NCBI RefSeq assembly: GCF_017565765.1
Contig: NZ_JAGDYP010000006.1
Location: 117,630 to 181,629 of the forward strand
DNA: 64,000 nucleotides
Source of the DNA: Capnocytophaga bilenii
Lineage (GTDB): Bacteria; Bacteroidota; Bacteroidia; Flavobacteriales; Flavobacteriaceae
Direction of reading: 5' to 3'
The notes under the pieces were generated by a model. The model saw only the letters and a list, made by a program, of their open reading frames with translations. It had not been told where the DNA came from and did no database searches. A program made the translations under genes and the position numbers. Below, one piece after another: positions 1-7,745 of the stretch (the first letter of the stretch is position 1; every line of letters starts with the position of its first letter).

Positions 1-124
1 TAGGTTGAAAACCAAAAGTAGTGAAAGCATTCTTTATAGTATTGATGATAAAATTACGTTTAGCTACTTCGTTGGGCGAAAAATCTCTTGTCCCCTTGGG
101 GATACTTGGTTTTTGTACTGCCAT
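1..124 (-). CDS. hisS: Histidyl-tRNA synthetase, N-terminal fragment cut by window edge
   Basis: Reading the minus strand from the ATG at 124-122 gives 41 residues beginning [20 protein letters not shown], which matches the conserved class II HisRS N-terminus (the P-x-G-T-R-D segment of motif 1's approach). The rest lies beyond the left edge. The enzyme charges tRNA-His with histidine in the cytoplasm. It starts 18 nt after the ridA stop and is probably the third gene of the M23-ridA-hisS transcript. The identification rests on the N-terminal motif alone. Confidence 0.85.
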   Translation of the reverse strand, partial: MAVQKPSIPKGTRDFSPNEVAKRNFIINTIKNAFTTFGFQP

Positions 125-142
125 TACAATTGTTTTTGAAGT

Positions 143-520
143 TTACAATACCGCTATACACGAAATCTCTACCTCCACAGCCTTAGGCAATTGCGCTACT
201 TGCACCGTTTCGCGTGCAGGTGCCGTAGCTTCGTCAAAATAACGCGCATATACAGCATTTACTTGTGCAAACTGACCCATATCAGCCAAAAAAATAGTCG
301 TTTTTACTACATTTTCAAAACTCGCACCTGCCTCGCTAAGGATAGCCTTTAGATTTTCCATCACTTGCTCGGTAGCGGCTTCTATCCCTTTTACGACTTC
401 GCCTGTGGCTGGGTTTACGGGTATTTGTCCCGATACGTAAAGAGTGTTACCAGCAACTACAGCTTGGGTATAAGGACCTATAGGGGCTGGTGCATTGGGG
501 GTAAAAATAATCTTTTTCAT
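143..520 (-). CDS. ridA: RidA family enamine/imine deaminase
   Basis: The 125-residue product has the length and pattern of RidA (YjgF/YER057c/UK114): the opening IIFTPNAPAPIGPYTQAV, GNTLYVSGQIP in the middle, and the C-terminal motif with ARETVQVAQLPK, whose arginine binds the substrate carboxylate in this family. RidA hydrolyses reactive 2-aminoacrylate and related enamines made by PLP enzymes, protecting them from damage. It is cytoplasmic and normally trimeric. It lies 28 nt downstream of the M23 peptidase gene and 18 nt upstream of hisS, all on the minus strand, so an operon is likely. Confidence 0.93.
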   Translation of the reverse strand: MKKIIFTPNAPAPIGPYTQAVVAGNTLYVSGQIPVNPATGEVVKGIEAATEQVMENLKAILSEAGASFENVVKTTIFLADMGQFAQVNAVYARYFDEATAPARETVQVAQLPKAVEVEISCIAVL

Positions 521-548
521 TTCTGTATATTTTTAGTTATTTATTGAA

Positions 549-2216
549 TTATCTTGTAAAAGTCGCTTTTAGAGTGCCTACATTGCCTGCTTTGTCAAAG
601 GCTTTTACTTCCAAATCGTAGCTATTACTGTCAGAAGGGGTAATATCGGCAAAATTGAAATTCAAGGTGTGGTTTTTAGGCTCATATTCAAACAGAATCC
701 ACTGTCCGTTTAGAGTTGCCGAACAATGAGAAAAGCCGCTGAGGTTATCGCTTACACTCAGTTTCAGCACATCGGCTTTTACAATGCCTTTGTTCTTAAA
801 GTTAAGTGCTTTTACTACAGGAGGCGTTTCGTCTTTGCGAAGCGAAAACCGTCCTAAGCCACGCACACGTGCCGTAAAAAAGCCGTCTTTATACACCGTA
901 GGCTCAAAGCTCCCCCCACGTGATATGTATACCCTGTTCACCTCGTCATCTTTGTACTTCGTATTCTTGATGCTCAGCGTGTAAAATTTGTGTATGGGCG
1001 TTTTATAGTCGCCTATTTGCACCGATTCACCTTCGCCACTAAGGCTAATTTTGATGTTTTCGTAGAAAGTGTTTTCAGGGAAATACACATTGCCATTAGG
1101 CAGTTCGTAATAGTTGTCTCTGCTAGCGATAATTTCAGTATTACCTTTGTCTTCTAGGCGTGGAGTTTTTAGTTCAGCACGCGCCCCTTCAATAGGAATA
1201 TTGATGCGAGTAGCATTGCCCTTAAAATCCTCCACTATCACTGTAACTGTGTATTGTTGCCCTTCAGCGATAGTAAGGTAACCATTGTTAGGGTTCAGTA
1301 CAGGGTAAATTTCCAGTTTGTTACCTGGTGTTTTGTACAACAGCTGCACAAAGCCTTTATGATCTATATAGTGAGGATAATCCACTAATACATTGATGTA
1401 GCGAGTATCGTCAAAATTTACTTTGTCAAAAGCAGATACTAATTGGGTTTCACCATTCAGCTGTAAGGTTGCTTTGTAAATCCCGTTTTTGTGAGCAGTG
1501 CCGTCTTGCCTGTCATAAGCACTAAAGCCAAAACCTATAGTGCCAATAGCCGAAATTTTATCGGCAAGGTAAGTACCATCAGGCTGTTTGGTTTTGTGAA
1601 TTTGGCGTGGCAATTGGGTTTCCTCCACTTGTGCATCTTCGCTAAGCGAGTAAGCAAATAGTTGTGTAACCTCTGGCGGAGTGGTATCTTCAATGTCGTT
1701 AAAGCCAAAAAGCAACGGATTCCAGCCGTTATTGCTCGTATCGCGCACCTCAAAATGCAAGTGCGGACCTTGGCTGCCTCCTGTATTGCCACTCACCGCT
1801 ACCCAATCGCCTTTCTTTACTACAAACATATCTTCCGTTGGGATAATGTCTATGTCGTAACTTTGTTTTTCGTATTGCTTTTTCTTTACAAAAGCCTCTA
1901 TTTCAGGGGCGTACTTTTGCAAATGATTATAGGTAGTTACATAACCATTGGCGTGAGTAATGTAAAGCGTTTTCCCATAACCATACGGACTTACCTTTAT
2001 CCGCGAGATATAGCCATCTTGCGCAGCCAACACCTCCAAGCCCTCTTTCCCTAAAGTCTTAAAGTCCAATCCCCCGTGAAAATGATTCGGACGCAATTCT
2101 GCAAAGTTCCCAGCCAATAGCGGAGGCGTATTCAGCGGCATAGCAGGCTGAAACGCTTGCCCCATTGCCATACAAGTAACAAGTGATAAGAGTATAATGA
2201 TGAGTTTTTTATTCAT
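549..2216 (-). CDS. Secreted M23 (LytM-type) peptidoglycan endopeptidase
   Basis: The 555-residue protein starts with a signal peptide (MNKKLIIILLSLVTCMAMG). The M23 domain follows immediately: zinc ligands H47 and D51 in HFHGGLDF, then GNTGGSQGPHLHFEVRD with H152/H154 of the HxH motif. M23 enzymes cut peptide cross-bridges in peptidoglycan. Unusually the peptidase domain is N-terminal (about residues 35-165) and is followed by some 390 residues of beta-rich sequence with no motif I recognise, probably Ig-like or substrate-binding. No TAnnTTTG box is visible just upstream, so it may be read from the hydrolase gene at 2322-3008. Catalytic residues are intact. Confidence 0.9.
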   Translation of the reverse strand: MNKKLIIILLSLVTCMAMGQAFQPAMPLNTPPLLAGNFAELRPNHFHGGLDFKTLGKEGLEVLAAQDGYISRIKVSPYGYGKTLYITHANGYVTTYNHLQKYAPEIEAFVKKKQYEKQSYDIDIIPTEDMFVVKKGDWVAVSGNTGGSQGPHLHFEVRDTSNNGWNPLLFGFNDIEDTTPPEVTQLFAYSLSEDAQVEETQLPRQIHKTKQPDGTYLADKISAIGTIGFGFSAYDRQDGTAHKNGIYKATLQLNGETQLVSAFDKVNFDDTRYINVLVDYPHYIDHKGFVQLLYKTPGNKLEIYPVLNPNNGYLTIAEGQQYTVTVIVEDFKGNATRINIPIEGARAELKTPRLEDKGNTEIIASRDNYYELPNGNVYFPENTFYENIKISLSGEGESVQIGDYKTPIHKFYTLSIKNTKYKDDEVNRVYISRGGSFEPTVYKDGFFTARVRGLGRFSLRKDETPPVVKALNFKNKGIVKADVLKLSVSDNLSGFSHCSATLNGQWILFEYEPKNHTLNFNFADITPSDSNSYDLEVKAFDKAGNVGTLKATFTR

Positions 2217-2290
2217 TCTATTATGAGTTATTAATCTTTAATTGTTACTCCATAATCCGTAGTTTTAGTTGTTAGTCCATAGTTTTTAAT

Positions 2291-2313
2291 CGTTAGCCTG
2301 CAACTTGCTAACG
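2291..2313. terminator. Perfect 7-bp hairpin after the hydrolase gene
   Basis: CGTTAGC (2291-2297) and GCTAACG (2307-2313) form a perfect stem with a 9-nt loop, 9 nt past the stop of the minus-strand hydrolase. On that strand the stem is followed by A-rich rather than T-rich sequence, so termination would be weak; transcription may continue into the M23 gene. Confidence 0.35.
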
Positions 2314-2321
2314 ACCAACCA

Positions 2322-3008
2322 CTATATAACATTAATTGTTTCTCCTATCGCAGGGAGGTGTAAGCGCCGATGGTCATCTTTAAATTTTCGTACCGCAGCT
2401 TCCGTGTCTATAGTAATAACAGGGAAAGTGTTGTAATGCACCCCCAGCACGTTGTTAGTTTCTACAAAGCGAGCCGCAGTAAGAGCATCGCGCACCCCCA
2501 TAGTATAGTTATTACCTATAGGGAAGATACCCAAATCGATGCGGTATTGGTGCGGGATAATCTTCATATCGTAGTGCAAAGCCGTATCCCCCGATATATA
2601 GATAGTTTGGTCGTTGTAAATCACTAAAAATCCCGCAGGGTTACCGCCATAGGTGCCATCAGGAAATGAAGACGAGTGTTCAGCTTTTATCATTTTTATC
2701 TTTACAGTACCGTCTTCAAAGCGGTGCGACCCCCCGATGTTCATATCGTGCCCATCAAGCCCCAAGTTGCGAAAGTATTGTAGTATTTCAGGGTTACTAA
2801 TCAGCTGAGCCCCTGTACGTTTCGCAATAGCCTCCACATCAGCAATGTGGTCGCCGTGAGCGTGAGTAATAAGAATATAATCTGCTGGAACAGAGTTGAT
2901 GTCAATGTGTTTTGCTAAAGGGTTAGCCGAAATAAAAGGGTCTACCAAAAAGTATTTACCATTAATTTCAATATTCACGCAAGCGTGTCCTAAATAAGTT
3001 ACTTTCAT
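2322..3008 (-). CDS. UlaG-like metallo-beta-lactamase-fold hydrolase (UPF0173)
   Basis: 228 residues starting MKVTYLGHACVNIEI. The HxHxDH zinc motif is present as THAHGDH near residue 50, followed by a GDTALHYD segment and a late GVHYNTFP histidine, the pattern of the UPF0173/UlaG group. It is a cytoplasmic metal-dependent hydrolase; the substrate in this family is generally unknown, although UlaG itself opens L-ascorbate-6-phosphate. No ascorbate genes are nearby, so that role is not implied. It has its own promoter (3026-3033 box). Length is normal for the family. Confidence 0.88.
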   Translation of the reverse strand: MKVTYLGHACVNIEINGKYFLVDPFISANPLAKHIDINSVPADYILITHAHGDHIADVEAIAKRTGAQLISNPEILQYFRNLGLDGHDMNIGGSHRFEDGTVKIKMIKAEHSSSFPDGTYGGNPAGFLVIYNDQTIYISGDTALHYDMKIIPHQYRIDLGIFPIGNNYTMGVRDALTAARFVETNNVLGVHYNTFPVITIDTEAAVRKFKDDHRRLHLPAIGETINVI

Positions 3009-3025
3009 AATTAAAATATTTTTGG

Positions 3026-3033
3026 CAAAGGTA
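3026..3033 (-). promoter_or_regulatory. -7 box TACCTTTG of the UPF0173 gene
   Basis: On the minus strand TACCTTTG lies 17 nt upstream of the ATG at 3008, matching the Bacteroidota -7 consensus TAnnTTTG. Confidence 0.6.
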
Positions 3034-3100
3034 AGAAATAATGTTTAATAAGCAATGTTTAATAAATAATTTAGTACGCGCCAATTCCACCCGCAGACAT

Positions 3101-3143
3101 AAAAAAGCCCCTCCGCTTAGGAGAGGCTTCTATAGTTCGCTTT
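3101..3143 (-). terminator. Terminator of the lipoprotein gene, related to the 3' end of the small RNA repeats
   Basis: On the minus strand GCCTCTCC and GGAGGGGC pair around TAAGC and are followed by T6. The preceding AAGCGAACTATA is the same sequence that precedes the terminators of the two full repeats at 4119-4261 and 5038-5180. The three stems differ at paired positions but keep pairing through G-T wobbles, which argues that the RNA structure is kept. This copy has only the 3' part of the element. Confidence 0.75.
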
Positions 3144-3154
3144 GATACCAACCA

Positions 3155-4048
3155 CTAATATTCAAATTCTCTAATACTTTCTAATTTTCGCTCGTCATCA
3201 CCCTCTTTTATATATTTTTTTATCTCTATAGGGCGACCTGACGCATCATAGCGGTATTCAAAAGTTGTTACCTCCACCTTTGGTGTCATTTGGTTTGTTT
3301 TAGTAATCTTTGTAATGTTATTTTTAGAGAACTCCACATCAAATATTTTATATACATTTGTTCCCACCAATTTATCTAGTTCATATGCAGGGTTAGGGTG
3401 ATTGTCATACTCACATACTATAGAATTTTCATTGTCTATGATTTTCAGTATATTATCATTGACAATAGTGTAAATTGTTGTTTTGCTATCCACCCCGTAG
3501 CTATTTATTATCACCCCATTCTTATCTTTAGTATAAGAGCTCATTACTTGGGTTACAGTGTTGCCATCATAAGTGTATTGTGCCTCTATATGGCTTGTGC
3601 CGCTTTGCACATCTCCATTTACAGATACTGTTTCCGAGTGAGTAGCTAATACATTAGTAAGCCGATTACCCTCATAGGTACATTGGATAGTATGGATATC
3701 ACCCATCTCATTTTCGGTTACTGTAGAAATCTTTCCATTTTCGTAGTAGTATTTCAATTCATTTTCAGCTGCTTTTACTTCTTTTATAAGGTTACCTTCG
3801 TAGCTGTAAACAACCTTAGTGGTACCTGTTTGTACACCATTATTGTATTCAGTAATGGCAATTTCAGTAAGCAAATTCCTTGTATAGGTATATGAGCGAA
3901 CTTCTTTTATATTACCATCTTTGTTTTTATCAATCAGTTTCTTTGGCAAGTTTGGGTTTTGAGGAATGTTATTAGGTGTGTCCTCATTTTTGTTACAACC
4001 TACCAAAAAAGTAGCTGCGGCTAAAAAGCCAAGTAAAATCTTTTTCAT
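3155..4048 (-). CDS. Probable lipoprotein of unknown function with YD/RHS-like repeats
   Basis: 297 residues. The N-terminus MKKILLGFLAAATFLVGC has a lipobox (FLVGC) with Cys at residue 18, so it is probably lipidated and anchored in the outer or inner membrane. The body has several short Tyr/Gly/Asn repeats (YSYEGNLIKEV, YYENGKISTV, CTYEGNRLTNV, YTYDGNTVTQV) spaced about 20 residues apart, resembling RHS/YD-type beta repeats or the small lipoproteins common in Bacteroidota. I do not recognise a specific family and assign no function. A -7 box (TATATTTG) lies 22 nt upstream. Confidence 0.75.
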   Translation of the reverse strand: MKKILLGFLAAATFLVGCNKNEDTPNNIPQNPNLPKKLIDKNKDGNIKEVRSYTYTRNLLTEIAITEYNNGVQTGTTKVVYSYEGNLIKEVKAAENELKYYYENGKISTVTENEMGDIHTIQCTYEGNRLTNVLATHSETVSVNGDVQSGTSHIEAQYTYDGNTVTQVMSSYTKDKNGVIINSYGVDSKTTIYTIVNDNILKIIDNENSIVCEYDNHPNPAYELDKLVGTNVYKIFDVEFSKNNITKITKTNQMTPKVEVTTFEYRYDASGRPIEIKKYIKEGDDERKLESIREFEY

Positions 4049-4069
4049 ATGTTATTTTTTAATTTGCTG

Positions 4070-4077
4070 CAAATATA
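4070..4077 (-). promoter_or_regulatory. -7 box TATATTTG of the lipoprotein gene
   Basis: TATATTTG on the minus strand, 21 nt upstream of the ATG, fits TAnnTTTG. A good -33 TTTG is not visible at the expected distance. Confidence 0.5.
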
Positions 4078-4118
4078 ATACTCTTTTTTGTTTTCCGTTG
4101 TTAAATAAAAGTTAAGAT

Positions 4119-4225
4119 AAAAAAGCCCCCCCGCTTGGAAGAGGCTTGTATAGTTCGCTTTTTAAGTGCCTGTTTTACTGCTTGTGTAAAAGGACACTAT
4201 AAACAAAATGCCTTTGCATTTTTAC
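4119..4225 (-). ncRNA. Probable small RNA gene, copy A (own promoter and terminator)
   Basis: Read on the minus strand, this is a complete transcription unit without an ORF. TTTG (4261-4258) lies 20 nt before TACTTTTG (4237-4230), the expected start is near 4225, a hairpin AAAATGC/GCATTTT follows, then a second stem (TTTTAC/GTAAAA), the conserved AAGCGAACTATA and a terminator hairpin with T6 (4145-4119). The expected RNA is about 107 nt. A near-identical unit is at 5038-5145. It lies between hicB and the lipoprotein gene. No function is known; Rfam families such as Flavo-1 should be compared. Confidence 0.6.
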
Positions 4226-4316
4226 GCTGCAAAAGTACTATATTTTTTTTAATCTACCAAAGAAATTTTAGTTTTTAAATTCAAAAAAACATCAAAGACT
4301 TTTATTGAGAGCTTTT

Positions 4317-4697
4317 TTATAATTGTATACTAAGCAATTCAGCACCTAATTTATGTAGTCCTTCTTGTATTTTTTGACGTTGAGCAGCACGTGGTTTTTT
4401 TAGCCCTACGGCGTATTGGTGAATAAGTTTCTGATTGATACCTGTAAGTCGCTCAAAAGCAGGATTGCTTATTACACCTTTAAAATATTGCAAAACACTT
4501 TCAGTGTCGTATTTATAAGTAAGGATATAGTCAGTATAAGGAAAATTACCAAGTTCTTTTTGTAGGGCAATTACTTCCAAAATACCATCTTTAGCCTCTT
4601 GTACAGTCTTGCCTCCAGCACTTATGCCCTCTATATTATCAGCATAAGCCCAATAAAAATCACTACTACGTTCTATAATAATGGTAATATTTTTCAT
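4317..4697 (-). CDS. hicB: HicB-type antitoxin with C-terminal HTH
   Basis: 126 residues. The N-terminal half (ITIIIERSSDFYWAYADNIEGISAGGKTVQEAKDGI) is the degenerate RNase H-like HicB fold that binds the toxin. The C-terminal half (about 75-115, with LTGINQKLIHQYAVGLKKP) looks like an XRE-type helix-turn-helix that would bind the operator. It starts 14 nt after the hicA stop, so it is the second gene of a toxin-first operon as is usual for hicAB. It should neutralise HicA and repress the operon. Confidence 0.88.
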   Translation of the reverse strand: MKNITIIIERSSDFYWAYADNIEGISAGGKTVQEAKDGILEVIALQKELGNFPYTDYILTYKYDTESVLQYFKGVISNPAFERLTGINQKLIHQYAVGLKKPRAAQRQKIQEGLHKLGAELLSIQL

Positions 4698-4711
4698 ATG
4701 ATATAATGTTT

Positions 4712-4891
4712 TTAGGATAAATCCATTTCTTTTTTTACTTTTTTCTCAAGCCCTTTCCCTACCTCTTTGCTTCCGTGATAAGGAACAGGATATGTTTTAT
4801 CATTTTTCTGATAGATATAATGGCTACCAGCTACTCGTATCAGTATCCAACCATTTTCAATGATAAGCCGGTGTAACTCACTTGACTTCAT
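4712..4891 (-). CDS. hicA: HicA-type mRNA interferase toxin
   Basis: This 59-residue frame reads MKSSELHRLIIENGWILIRV and then AGSHYIYQKNDK, YPVPYHGSKEVGKGLEKKV. The G-S-H motif (H24) is the catalytic histidine of HicA, a double-stranded-RNA-binding-fold ribonuclease that cuts mRNA. Length and motif order fit the YcfA/HicA family. The start is the first ATG after a well-formed promoter (box 4917-4924). The operon is bracketed by two copies of the small RNA repeat. Confidence is high because gene order, size and motif all agree. Confidence 0.88.
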   Translation of the reverse strand: MKSSELHRLIIENGWILIRVAGSHYIYQKNDKTYPVPYHGSKEVGKGLEKKVKKEMDLS

Positions 4892-4916
4892 ATAGTTTTA
4901 CTTAGTTTTCATAATG

Positions 4917-4948
4917 CAAAGGTATATAATTATATACTTATAAACAAA
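4917..4948 (-). promoter_or_regulatory. hicAB promoter with 16-bp perfect palindromic operator
   Basis: On the minus strand TTTG (4948-4945), 20 nt, TACCTTTG (4924-4917) is a near-ideal Bacteroidota promoter. A perfect palindrome, GTATATAATTATATAC (4922-4937), fills the spacer and touches the -7 box. This is the expected place for HicB autorepression; binding is inferred, not shown. Confidence 0.65.
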
Positions 4949-5037
4949 TTTTTCTGCAAAAATATTTTTACACAATCTCCTGCTATTACAATCTAAATCA
5001 TAAAAATCTCTGCTCACCACACATCACCCACCAATAC

Positions 5038-5145
5038 AAAAAAGCCTCTCCGCTTGGAAGAGGCTTGTGTAGTTCGCTTTTTAAGTGCCTGTTTTACTGC
5101 TTGTGTAAAAGGGCAACTATAAACAAAATGCCTTTGCATTTTTAC
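5038..5145 (-). ncRNA. Probable small RNA gene, copy B
   Basis: Minus-strand unit nearly identical to 4119-4225: TTTG (5180-5177), 19 nt, TACTTTTG (5157-5150), start near 5145, the AAAATGC/GCATTTT hairpin, the TTTTAC/GTAAAA stem, AAGCGAACTACA, and the terminator stem GCCTCT/AGAGGC with T6. Differences from copy A are few, several falling in the terminator stem or in loops. It lies between tsaD (upstream on this strand) and hicA. It may also terminate tsaD transcripts. No ORF with a plausible start is present. Confidence 0.6.
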
Positions 5146-5258
5146 GCTGCAAAAGTACTATATTTTTTTAACCTACCAAAGAAATTTTAGTTTTATTTTT
5201 AATTGCCAATTCCAGCCATACTACCAATTCAAAATTCAAAATTCATAATTCTTCCCCA

Positions 5259-6278
5259 CTACCTGCCTAATGACAAACGCGCTTGTGCGGTAACTTCCTG
5301 CCCTACAAACTGCTCTTGTAAGTATTTGTAATAACCTACAATGCCTATCATAGCAGCGTTGTCGGTACAATACTGAAATTTAGGTATATAAGTATGCCAT
5401 CCATATTGCGCCCCTAAGGCTTGCAGTGCGTTGCGAATCCCTGTGTTGGCAGAGACCCCACCCCCTATAGCTATATGCTTGATGCCCGTTTCTTTAGCCG
5501 CTCGTTTTAGTTTTTTCATCAGTATCTCTATAATAGTGTGTTGCACCGAAGCACAAATATCAGCAAGATTTTCAGCAATGAAATTAGGGTTCTGCTCAGT
5601 TTGCTTCTGAATAAAATATAAAATAGAAGTCTTAAGCCCCGAAAAACTAAAATTGAGTGCAGGAATATTAGGTTTGCCAAAAGAGTAAGCAGTAGGGTTG
5701 CCCTCTTGGGCATATTTATCAATAAGCGGGCCTCCAGGGTAGGGCAGCCCAAGTATTTTAGCAGTCTTGTCAAAAGCCTCGCCCACAGCATCGTCCAAAG
5801 TTTCACCCAATACCCGAAAATCAAAAAAACTATTCACCTGCACAATCTGCGTATGTCCGCCGCTGATAGTCATAGCAAGAAAAGGGAAAGAAGGCTTAGG
5901 CTGCCCTTCGTCAATAAAGTGCGCCAAGATGTGTGCCTGCATATGATTCACCTCAATAAGTGGAATGCCCAGCCCCATAGCCATTGCCTTAGCAAATGAA
6001 GTACCCACTAATAACGACCCCAATAAACCAGGACCCCGTGTAAAAGCTACTGCTGAAAGTTCGCTTTTGTTGATGCCCGCTTTTTGTAAAGCCGTTGCCA
6101 CTACAGGCACTATATTTTGTAAATGAGCACGCGAGGCAAGCTCCGGAACCACCCCCCCGTATTGCTGATGTACAGCTTGATTGGCTACTTCGTTAGAAAG
6201 CACTTTATCATTGCAAAGTACTGATGCTGAGGTATCATCACAAGAAGATTCGATAGCCAAAATATAAACTTTTTCCAT
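5259..6278 (-). CDS. tsaD: tRNA t6A threonylcarbamoyltransferase TsaD
   Basis: 339 residues, usual length. The N-terminus ILAIESSCDDTSASVL is the Kae1/TsaD signature; the metal-binding histidines are H112 and H116 in NHMQAH, and ITISGGHTQ-type nucleotide-binding sequence follows (MTISGGHTQIV). With TsaB, TsaC and TsaE it transfers the threonylcarbamoyl group to A37 of ANN-decoding tRNAs. It is expected to be essential. It stands alone with its own promoter and appears intact. Confidence 0.96.
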   Translation of the reverse strand: MEKVYILAIESSCDDTSASVLCNDKVLSNEVANQAVHQQYGGVVPELASRAHLQNIVPVVATALQKAGINKSELSAVAFTRGPGLLGSLLVGTSFAKAMAMGLGIPLIEVNHMQAHILAHFIDEGQPKPSFPFLAMTISGGHTQIVQVNSFFDFRVLGETLDDAVGEAFDKTAKILGLPYPGGPLIDKYAQEGNPTAYSFGKPNIPALNFSFSGLKTSILYFIQKQTEQNPNFIAENLADICASVQHTIIEILMKKLKRAAKETGIKHIAIGGGVSANTGIRNALQALGAQYGWHTYIPKFQYCTDNAAMIGIVGYYKYLQEQFVGQEVTAQARLSLGR

Positions 6279-6297
6279 TATTTATCTAATTGAGCCG

Positions 6298-6305
6298 CAA
6301 AGGTA
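6298..6305 (-). promoter_or_regulatory. -7 box TACCTTTG of tsaD
   Basis: TACCTTTG on the minus strand, 19 nt upstream of the tsaD ATG at 6278. Confidence 0.6.
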
Positions 6306-6361
6306 TAAAAAAATATTTTCTTTTTTTTACTAAAAAAATTTTTATATTCCGAAAATGTTCT

Positions 6362-6369
6362 TATCTTTG
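6362..6369 (+). promoter_or_regulatory. -7 box TATCTTTG of sucC
   Basis: TATCTTTG lies 27 nt upstream of the ATG at 6397. An in-frame ATG at 6355 lies upstream of this box and would therefore not be transcribed; this decides the start of sucC. Confidence 0.65.
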
Positions 6370-6396
6370 TGCGAAAGTTCTAAAATTAATCAACGT

Positions 6397-7590
6397 ATGA
6401 ATTTACACGAATATCAAGGAAAAGAAATCCTATCGAGTTTTGGAGTACGCGTACAACGTGGTATTGTAGCGCAAAATCCTGCTGAAGCTGTAGAGGCAGC
6501 AAAACAGCTTACTGAGCAAACGGGCACACAGTGGTATGTGGTAAAAGCGCAAATACACGCTGGAGGTCGAGGTAAAGGAGGCGGAGTAAAATTAGCTAAA
6601 GGGCTGAAAGACGTAGAACCTTTGGCTAATAACATCATCGGAATGATGCTCGTAACTCCTCAAACACCTCCTACAGGTAAAAAAGTGCACCAAGTGCTTA
6701 TTGCCGAAGATGTCTATTACCCTGGCGAAAGCGAACCTTCAGAGTTCTATATGTCGGTATTGCTAAACCGAGCTACTGGTAAGAATATGATAATGTATTC
6801 TACCGAAGGTGGTATGGATATAGAAGCTGTAGCCGAAAAAACACCTCACCTTATCTTTACTGAAGAAATAGACCCCGCAGTAGGCTTGCTTCCTTTCCAA
6901 GCACGACAAGTAGCATTCAATTTGGGACTTACAGGCGAAGCTCAAAAAGAGATGGTCAAATTCGTTACTGCGCTTTACAAAGCTTATGTGTCGGCAGACG
7001 CTAGTCTGTTCGAAATCAACCCCGTACTAAAAACTTCCGATAACAAAATTCTTGCAGTAGATGCTAAAGTAGTACTTGACGATAACTCTCTCTATCGCCA
7101 CCCCGAATATGCAGCTTACCGAGACCTCCGCGAAGAAAACCCTATAGAAGTAGAAGCTAAAGCCGCCGGACTTAACTATGTGGCTCTTGATGGTAACGTA
7201 GGCTGTATGGTAAATGGTGCTGGCTTGGCAATGGCTACAATGGACTTGATTAAGCAGGCAGGTGGCGCCCCTGCAAACTTCCTCGATGTAGGTGGAACTG
7301 CCGATGCTAAACGTGTAGAAACTGCCTTCCGCATCATCTTAAAAGACCCTAATGTAAAGGCTATTTTGGTGAATATCTTCGGCGGTATTGTACGTTGCGA
7401 CCGTGTAGCTCAAGGTATTGTAGATGCCTACAAAAATATGGGTGACGAAATAAAAGTGCCTATTATCGTGCGTTTGCAAGGTACTAATGCCGAAATAGCT
7501 AAAGAATTAATTGATAATTCAGGCTTAGCGGTACATTCAGCTATCTTATTCCAAGAAGCTGCCGATAAGGTAAAAGAAGTATTATCATAA
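6397..7590 (+). CDS. sucC: Succinyl-CoA synthetase (ADP-forming) beta subunit
   Basis: 397 residues from the ATG at 6397 (MNLHEYQGKEILSSFGV), the typical SucC opening and length. ATP-grasp features include KAQIHAGGRGKGGGVK near residues 48-63 and FEINPV, and the C-terminal part has NIFGGIVRCD, the segment facing the phosphohistidine of SucD. With SucD it converts succinyl-CoA, ADP and phosphate to succinate, CoA and ATP in the TCA cycle. sucD is not adjacent, as is common in Flavobacteriia. A frame start at 6355 is rejected because the promoter box lies after it. Confidence 0.96.
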   Translation: MNLHEYQGKEILSSFGVRVQRGIVAQNPAEAVEAAKQLTEQTGTQWYVVKAQIHAGGRGKGGGVKLAKGLKDVEPLANNIIGMMLVTPQTPPTGKKVHQVLIAEDVYYPGESEPSEFYMSVLLNRATGKNMIMYSTEGGMDIEAVAEKTPHLIFTEEIDPAVGLLPFQARQVAFNLGLTGEAQKEMVKFVTALYKAYVSADASLFEINPVLKTSDNKILAVDAKVVLDDNSLYRHPEYAAYRDLREENPIEVEAKAAGLNYVALDGNVGCMVNGAGLAMATMDLIKQAGGAPANFLDVGGTADAKRVETAFRIILKDPNVKAILVNIFGGIVRCDRVAQGIVDAYKNMGDEIKVPIIVRLQGTNAEIAKELIDNSGLAVHSAILFQEAADKVKEVLS

Positions 7591-7626
7591 AGAAGTTTTT
7601 TTCATATACACAAATTTGATTGTAAC

Positions 7627-7675
7627 TTTGCCAAAGGTTTATAAGATATTATCTTAGCCTTTGGCAAAATTTTTT
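7627..7675 (+). terminator. Rho-independent terminator of sucC
   Basis: TTTGCCAAAGG (7627-7637) pairs perfectly with CCTTTGGCAAA (7658-7668), with an inner TAAGAT/ATCTTA stem, followed by a T-run. The same TTTGCCAAAGG/CCTTTGGCAAA word forms hairpins at 35784 and 44622. Confidence 0.85.
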
Positions 7676-7707
7676 ATTGATAGTGTTTTTTTTTTACAAT
7701 TAAGTTA

Positions 7708-7715
7708 TATCTTTG
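7708..7715 (+). promoter_or_regulatory. -7 box TATCTTTG of the 181-residue secreted protein
   Basis: TATCTTTG 30 nt upstream of the ATG at 7746; matches TAnnTTTG. Confidence 0.6.
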
Positions 7716-7745
7716 CGCCTTAAAAATAATAAATAATTAAAAACT

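Noticed and set aside
6355..6396. Upstream start of sucC
   Set aside because: The -7 promoter box lies after this ATG and the extra residues are not conserved.
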